Assembly: GCA_021804195.1 (NCBI GenBank)
Contig: JAJZKJ010000003.1
Span: forward strand, 1-17,891
Reading direction: 5' to 3'
DNA: 17,891 bases
DNA from: Acidobacteriota bacterium
Lineage (GTDB): Bacteria > Planctomycetota > Phycisphaerae > WQYP01 > JAJZKJ01
In this document: positions 13,392-17,891 of the stretch, piece by piece
How positions within the stretch are numbered: the stretch's first letter is position 1
How the letters are laid out: each line of letters starts with the position of its first letter
Made by a program: the position numbers and the translations under genes
The notes under the pieces: model-generated
Told to the model about the DNA's origin: nothing
Database searches by the model: none
Seen by the model: the letters and a program-made list of their open reading frames with translations, nothing else

Positions 13392-13751
13392 CTAATTTGC
13401 GGCCTTGGGATGTTTTTTGCGGTCGCGCCGCAGCAGCGTATCGAGCCGCGATTCCAGCTCTTCCGAGCGGTCAATTTCAAACCGCAGTTCGGGCATCTGG
13501 CGAATTTGCAGCCGCTGGGCCAGTTGGGCGCGGAGAAAGCCGCGCGCCGACATCAGCCCGGCCAATGTGTGGCGCTCCTGCTCGGCGCCTCCCATGACGC
13601 CAACATAGACCAGCGCCTGATGCAGATTGGGCGCGACTTTAATTTCTGTAATTTGAGCCAGCCCCACGCGCGGGTCCGCGACCTCGCCGCTGATCAGGTC
13701 GGTGAGCTCTTCGCGCAGCATTTCCGCCAGGCGTTCCGGACGGTGCGGCAT
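13392..13751 (-). CDS. rbfA: Ribosome-binding factor A
   Basis: RbfA is a KH-like protein that binds the 30S subunit during late 16S rRNA maturation. The 119 residues show the family pattern: an N-terminal helix HRPERLAEMLREELTDLI, the DPRVGLAQITEIKVAPNLHQALVYV strand-helix-strand core, and RGFLRAQLAQRLQIRQMPELRFEID near the C-terminus. A clear GGGAGG ribosome site precedes the ATG. It is the last gene of the nusA-infB-ylxP-rbfA cluster; truB, which often follows, is absent here. Confidence 0.93.
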   Translation of the reverse strand: MPHRPERLAEMLREELTDLISGEVADPRVGLAQITEIKVAPNLHQALVYVGVMGGAEQERHTLAGLMSARGFLRAQLAQRLQIRQMPELRFEIDRSEELESRLDTLLRRDRKKHPKAAN

Positions 13752-13779
13752 AATGAACCTCCCGGGGCGCGTGCCGGCC

Positions 13780-14085
13780 TCAGCCGCCGTCCTCCGCGTC
13801 CTCCCAGATGGCGATTTCTCCCAGACTCACGTTTTCGCCCGGCAGCGCCGATATCGCGCTTTCCCCCACGCGCTCGAGTTGTCCGCGCAGATAAGCGGCA
13901 TCGCGGCTGACGGCGGCAACCGTAAGGCTGGCGCGATTCCAGACCACGGCGGCATCCATTTCCGCGACCGCGACATTGAAACGGGCGCGCAGCCGCTGTT
14001 TGAGCGAGCGCACCACGTTGCGCCGGTCTTTCAGCGAGCGTGCGCCGGGAATCTCGATTTCGATTTGCAAGCGGCCGACGGGCAT
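13780..14085 (-). CDS. ylxP: DUF503 family protein (YlxP-like)
   Basis: A 101-residue protein with the DUF503 pattern: MPVGRLQIEIEIPGARSLKDRRNVVR-SLKQRLRARFNVAVAEMD, then VGESAISALPG. Members form a small ferredoxin-like alpha/beta fold and almost always sit between infB and rbfA, as here, suggesting a role in ribosome maturation. It begins 36 bases after infB and ends 28 bases before rbfA. The ribosome site is weak (GGCGG). Confidence 0.88.
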   Translation of the reverse strand: MPVGRLQIEIEIPGARSLKDRRNVVRSLKQRLRARFNVAVAEMDAAVVWNRASLTVAAVSRDAAYLRGQLERVGESAISALPGENVSLGEIAIWEDAEDGG

Positions 14086-14121
14086 GGGGAGCCGCCGTGC
14101 GGCATTTTGCGGCCCGGGCCG

Positions 14122-16821
14122 TCAGGCCAGAGCCAGGGCGCTGATCTTTTCCACCGTAAAGGTTTCGAGCACATCACCGGCCTTTACGTCGGCGAAATTG
14201 GCGATGCCGATGCCGCATTCCATATTGTTTTTGATTTCGGTGACATCTTCCTTGAGATGGCGCAGCGATTGGACCCGGCTGGTATAGACCACGGCTCCGT
14301 CGCGCACCACCCGCAGCTGTGCGTCGCGGTGGATTTTGCCTTCGCGCACCAGGCAACCGGCGATGGTGCCCACCTTGGGAATGCGGAAGACTTCGCGCAC
14401 TTCGGCGCGTCCGGTCACGGTTTCCTTGAACACCGGCTCGAGCAGTCCGGTCATGGCCTTGCGCATTTCGTCCATCAGCTCATAGATGATGGAGTGCAGG
14501 CGGATATCCACTTTTTCCTGCTCGGCCAGCTCGGTCGCCTTGCGCTCGGGGCGCACGCTGAAGCCCACGATGACGGCATTCGATGCCGAAGCCAGCAGCA
14601 CGTCATTTTCCGTAACCGCGCCCACGCCCGAATGCAGAATGACCAGCCGCACTTTGGGGTTGGAAAGCTTCTGCAAAGCGTCGGTCAGCACCTCAACCGA
14701 GCCCAGCACATCGGCCTTGAGGATCAGCGGCAGGTCCTTGACTTCCCCGGACGCCATCTGCTGGCTCAGGCTTTCAAGATTATGGCGGGCGGCGCGCGCC
14801 AGGGCGATATCGCGGGCCTTCTGCTCGCGGAATTCCACCATCTGGCGGGCTTTGATGCGGTCCTGCATGGCGACCAGCCGGTCGCCGGCCTCGGGCAGTC
14901 CCTCGAGGCCCAGCACTTCAACCGGGGTTACCGGCCCGGCTTCGGTCAACGGCCGGCCGCGATCGTCAAACATCGCGCGCACCCGGCCCATCACCGCCCC
15001 AGCCAGCACGGTATCTCCCGGCTTGAGGGTTCCCGTCTGCACCAGCACATGCGCCACCGGCCCGCGGCCGCGGTCCAGTTCGGCTTCCAGCACCACGCCT
15101 TGTCCGGGCTGGTCGGGATCGGCTTTGAGATCCTGCAGGTCGCTCACCAGCAGAATCATTTCCAGCAGCAAGCGCAGATTGGTTTTGGCCTTGGCCGAGA
15201 CATCCACCATGACCGTCTGCCCGCCCCACGCCTCGGGGACCAGCCCGCGGTCGGCGAGCTGTTTCTTCACCCGGTCGGGCACGGCATCGGGCTTGTCAAT
15301 TTTGTTGACCGCGACGATCAGCGGCACGCCGGCGGCCTTGGCGTGGTCCATCGCTTCCAGCGTCTGGGGCATCACGCCGTCATCGGCGGCGACAACCAGC
15401 ACCACAAGATCGGTGACCTTCGCCCCGCGGGCGCGCATGCGGGTAAAGGCCTCATGCCCCGGGGTATCAATGAAGACGATGCGGCGGCCCACGGCCGGCG
15501 ATTCGGGATCGGTGATTTCCACCGAGTAGGCGCCAATATGCTGGGTTATGCCGCCGGCTTCGCCGCCGGCCACGTTGGTTTGGCGGATGGCGTCGAGCAG
15601 CGAGGTTTTGCCATGATCCACGTGGCCCATGATCGTGACCACCGGGGCGCGCGGGCGCAGGTTCTGCGGACCGGCTTCGGCGCCGGCCGGCTCCTGGTCC
15701 TGCAGCGTCTGTTCCTCGAAGGAAACAATGCGGGCTTCCGCCCCCAGTTCGGCCGCCACTTGTTTGGCGACTTCCAGATCAAGCGACTGGTTGACGGTCG
15801 CCATGACGCCGCGGTCAAACAGTTTGCGGATGACATCGCGCGCGCGCATGCCCAGGCGTTCGGAAAAATCCTTAACCGTCAGCCCCTCGCTGATCACGAT
15901 GTTTTGATTGGCTGCGACCGCGGCGGCCGCGGCCTCGCCGCGGGACTGGTATTTGAGCGGGCCTTCCTTCACCCGCGGCTCATGCCGGCGGCCGGCGGGT
16001 GCGGCCGGGCGGCCGCCGCCCGGCCGGGTGGGATGCTGCGGCCTGCGGCCCTCGGGAGTAAAGCTGGGCCGGGCGCCGGCGGGGGCCGGACGCTGATAGA
16101 TCGGTTTGCCCGGCGTCAGCGCTTGGGTGCGTGCCACCAGGGGCTTGCCCGACACCGGTTTATCGGGGGCTTTGTAAATCGGCCTCTCGCTCGCAACCGG
16201 CACGATTACGCGCCGTCCGGGCTGGGCGGCGGCTGGTTTTGCTATCGTGCTGCTGGGCGCGGTGCGCAGTCCCGGCGTGGCGGCCGGAGTATAGCGTCCG
16301 GGCTGCAAGGGCGCGGGACGGATGCCGGGCGCGGGCGAGCTGGGCTTTGCCGCGGGACGCAATCCCACCGCCGGAGGCGGCGCCTGCGGCCGTGCCGGTT
16401 TCGCCGGCGCGGCTTTGCTCACGGCCGTAGGCTTTTTGGCGGCCGGAGCCGGCGCTGATTCAACTGCGGCGGCCGCGGAGTCTGCCGGCGCGGCTTCGGC
16501 CGGCGCGGCTGCGGCGACCGGTGCGGTTGGCGCGGCTTCTTCCGGCGCCGCGGCGGGAGCTGTTTCCGGCGCCGCTGGGACCGGAGCCGCGGGCACGGCT
16601 GTAATCGGAGCCTCTTCCGGCGCCGCCGCCGCTCCCGGCAATATGCCGTCGCGGATATAGCGGCGCACATGCTCGGCCAGATCTTCATCAATCGTGCTGG
16701 AGTGGGTCTTTTTTTCCGTGAACCCCAGTAAGGGCAGGGATTTCAGGAGCTCGCTGGATTTCACCTCCAGCTCGCGCGCCAGATCGTTGATCCGGATCTT
16801 TGCTGTTGTCGTTTCGCTCAC
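14122..16821 (-). CDS. infB: Translation initiation factor IF-2
   Basis: IF-2 is the GTPase that brings initiator tRNA to the 30S subunit and promotes subunit joining. The 899-residue protein has an N-terminal IF2_N domain (IRINDLARELEVKSSELL, 9-26), a long Ala/Pro-rich linker (about 61-295, first acidic then basic), a second IF2_N-like domain (314-360), and the G domain with GHVDHGKT (399-406), GGITQHIG (423-430), DTPGH (452-456), NKID (506-509) and SAKAK. Domains II to C2 follow and are complete, ending in DVLETFTVEKISALALA. The start codon is GTG at 16821, in the 71-base gap after nusA, with only a weak ribosome site. There is no ylxR gene between nusA and infB. Confidence 0.97.
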   Translation of the reverse strand: MSETTTAKIRINDLARELEVKSSELLKSLPLLGFTEKKTHSSTIDEDLAEHVRRYIRDGILPGAAAAPEEAPITAVPAAPVPAAPETAPAAAPEEAAPTAPVAAAAPAEAAPADSAAAAVESAPAPAAKKPTAVSKAAPAKPARPQAPPPAVGLRPAAKPSSPAPGIRPAPLQPGRYTPAATPGLRTAPSSTIAKPAAAQPGRRVIVPVASERPIYKAPDKPVSGKPLVARTQALTPGKPIYQRPAPAGARPSFTPEGRRPQHPTRPGGGRPAAPAGRRHEPRVKEGPLKYQSRGEAAAAAVAANQNIVISEGLTVKDFSERLGMRARDVIRKLFDRGVMATVNQSLDLEVAKQVAAELGAEARIVSFEEQTLQDQEPAGAEAGPQNLRPRAPVVTIMGHVDHGKTSLLDAIRQTNVAGGEAGGITQHIGAYSVEITDPESPAVGRRIVFIDTPGHEAFTRMRARGAKVTDLVVLVVAADDGVMPQTLEAMDHAKAAGVPLIVAVNKIDKPDAVPDRVKKQLADRGLVPEAWGGQTVMVDVSAKAKTNLRLLLEMILLVSDLQDLKADPDQPGQGVVLEAELDRGRGPVAHVLVQTGTLKPGDTVLAGAVMGRVRAMFDDRGRPLTEAGPVTPVEVLGLEGLPEAGDRLVAMQDRIKARQMVEFREQKARDIALARAARHNLESLSQQMASGEVKDLPLILKADVLGSVEVLTDALQKLSNPKVRLVILHSGVGAVTENDVLLASASNAVIVGFSVRPERKATELAEQEKVDIRLHSIIYELMDEMRKAMTGLLEPVFKETVTGRAEVREVFRIPKVGTIAGCLVREGKIHRDAQLRVVRDGAVVYTSRVQSLRHLKEDVTEIKNNMECGIGIANFADVKAGDVLETFTVEKISALALA

Positions 16822-16892
16822 AAATCTCTGATTTTCTGCCCGGGATTTCCGGCCCAGCCGGCTCCCAGGCTCATCAATGTTTCATGCCCCGG

Positions 16893-17891
16893 TCATAAAC
16901 TCGGCCCCGCGCCCGGTCCTTGCGGATCGGGACCCGACTGGTCTTCCGGATCAGGGGTTTCCGATTTCCGGCGCTCGCTGGCCGCGGGAACATCGAGCAC
17001 GCTCTGTTCGCGCTCTTCGTCCAGCGCCTGACCGGCCGTATCCCCGGCCGCGGTGGCATTCGTATCGTCCACCCCGGTTTCCGCGTCCACGGTTCCCGTT
17101 GCGCCGCTTTCCCTGCGTGGACCGGCCGCATCGGGCGAATCCGGCGCGGGCGTGCCGCCTTCTTCGCCTTCTTCGGCATTGGCGCCTTCCACATTCGCGC
17201 CAAAGAAGCGGTTCACCAGCACAAAAATCTTTTCCACCGTTTTGGGCCCGATGCCGGGAATTTCCTGCAGCTGTTCCGGCGTCATGCCGCCCAGTTGCTC
17301 GACCGTGGTGATATTGGCCGCCGCGAGGTTGGCGCGGACGGCTTCACTCAAGCCCGCCAGTTCGGCCAGCGCCGTCTCACTGGGCGGAGACGAAACCAGC
17401 GCCGCCATCTGTTCTTCCACTTCGCGCCGCTTTTCCTCTTCGCTCTTGATGTCCACTTTCCAGCTCAGCAGCTTGGAGGCCAGCCGCACGTTCTGTCCCT
17501 TTTTCCCGATCGCCAGTGAAAGCTGGGTGTCATCCACCACCACTTCCAGGTGGTGGGCTTCGGAATCGAGAATGGTCACCCGGCTGATCTTGGCCGGGCT
17601 GAGCGCGTTGGCGGCAAATTGCGCGATCTCGGAATGGTATTCGATAATGTCGATTTTTTCGCCCCGCAGCTCGCGAATCACGCTCTGCACCCGCATGCCC
17701 TTCATCCCCACGCAGGCGCCCACGCAATCCACGTCCTTGTCGCGGGAATAGACCGCGATTTTGGTGCGCTCGCCCGCCTCGCGGGCCACCGCCTGAATCA
17801 CGATGGTGCCGTCGTAAATTTCCGGCACCTCCGATTCAAACAGCCGCTGCACCAGCAGCGGCTCCGTGCGCGACACCACGACTTGCGGTCC
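16893..17891 (-). CDS. nusA: Transcription factor NusA, 5'-truncated by the window edge
   Basis: NusA binds RNA polymerase and nascent RNA and acts in pausing, termination and antitermination. The visible 332 residues start within the S1-KH1 junction (GPQVVVSRTEP, then RLFESEVPEIYDG). They include KH1 with GACVGMKGMRVQSVIREL, KH2 with LSLAIGKKGQNVRLASKL, and a helix-hairpin-helix domain with LQEIPGIGPKTVEKIF. The N-terminal polymerase-binding domain and S1 domain lie outside the window. After the hairpin domain there is a tail of roughly 100 residues, acidic and rich in Gly/Ala/Glu/Asp (VEGANAEEGEEGGTPAPD onward), with no recognised domain. It heads the cluster with infB. Confidence 0.95.
   Translation of the reverse strand, partial: GPQVVVSRTEPLLVQRLFESEVPEIYDGTIVIQAVAREAGERTKIAVYSRDKDVDCVGACVGMKGMRVQSVIRELRGEKIDIIEYHSEIAQFAANALSPAKISRVTILDSEAHHLEVVVDDTQLSLAIGKKGQNVRLASKLLSWKVDIKSEEEKRREVEEQMAALVSSPPSETALAELAGLSEAVRANLAAANITTVEQLGGMTPEQLQEIPGIGPKTVEKIFVLVNRFFGANVEGANAEEGEEGGTPAPDSPDAAGPRRESGATGTVDAETGVDDTNATAAGDTAGQALDEEREQSVLDVPAASERRKSETPDPEDQSGPDPQGPGAGPSL

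Noticed and set aside
13702..16458. A 918-codon open frame on the plus strand
   Set aside because: It lies fully opposite infB, ylxP and part of rbfA; its product is a His/Gly/Arg-rich shadow with no domain pattern, as expected opposite GC-rich coding DNA.
16822..16892. A possible small ylxR gene between nusA and infB
   Set aside because: The gap is only 71 bases and holds no open frame of that family.

Overview
The window is GC-rich DNA from what looks like a Gram-negative-type bacterium. The evidence is several Sec, Tat or anchored exported proteins with c-type haem motifs, an F-type ATP synthase, and many tightly packed, start/stop-overlapping genes. The mix of CRTAC1/ASPIC-UnbV propellers, haem-bearing propeller proteins, a solitary larB and a partly dispersed atp gene set fits Acidobacteriota, but this is inference: there is no rRNA or other decisive marker here.

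Region 1 (1-6796, minus strand) is the unusual part. It is a compact operon, transcribed from about 6800 down to position 1, of four exported proteins each predicted to fold at least partly as a beta-propeller. In order they are: a PD40-type propeller with a C-terminal single CxxCH (hydrazine-synthase-alpha-like family); a Tat-exported seven-repeat VCBS/FG-GAP protein with an ASPIC/UnbV C-terminus (CRTAC1 type); a membrane-anchored YVTN propeller fused to a two-haem MauG/cytochrome c peroxidase-like domain; and a seven-blade Reg_prop-type secreted protein. All three junctions between them are 4-bp ATGA overlaps. A cytoplasmic RidA-family protein lacking the archetypal catalytic arginine follows with a 14-bp overlap, and then a partial unknown ORF runs off the window.

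Region 2 (6797-7541) is mostly intergenic. It holds a possible transposase relic and, at 7367-7525, an out-of-frame segment that looks like the missing N-terminus of GalT.

Region 3 (7542-11313) holds the Leloir pair galT-galK (plus), a lone larB (minus, convergent and abutting galK with no spacer), and a divergent RsuA/RluB-type pseudouridine synthase (plus). A terminator-like hairpin at 11312-11347 separates this gene from the convergent atp genes.

Region 4 (11371-13310, minus) is CDGSH protein - subunit I - atpB - atpE. These are Fo genes without atpF or any F1 gene following.

Region 5 (13392-17891, minus) is the standard translation/transcription operon nusA (5'-truncated by the window edge) - infB - ylxP/DUF503 - rbfA.

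Regions 3-5 are mostly housekeeping. Region 1 is the best candidate for an undescribed periplasmic redox system. No CRISPR array, tRNA, rRNA or intact mobile element was seen.
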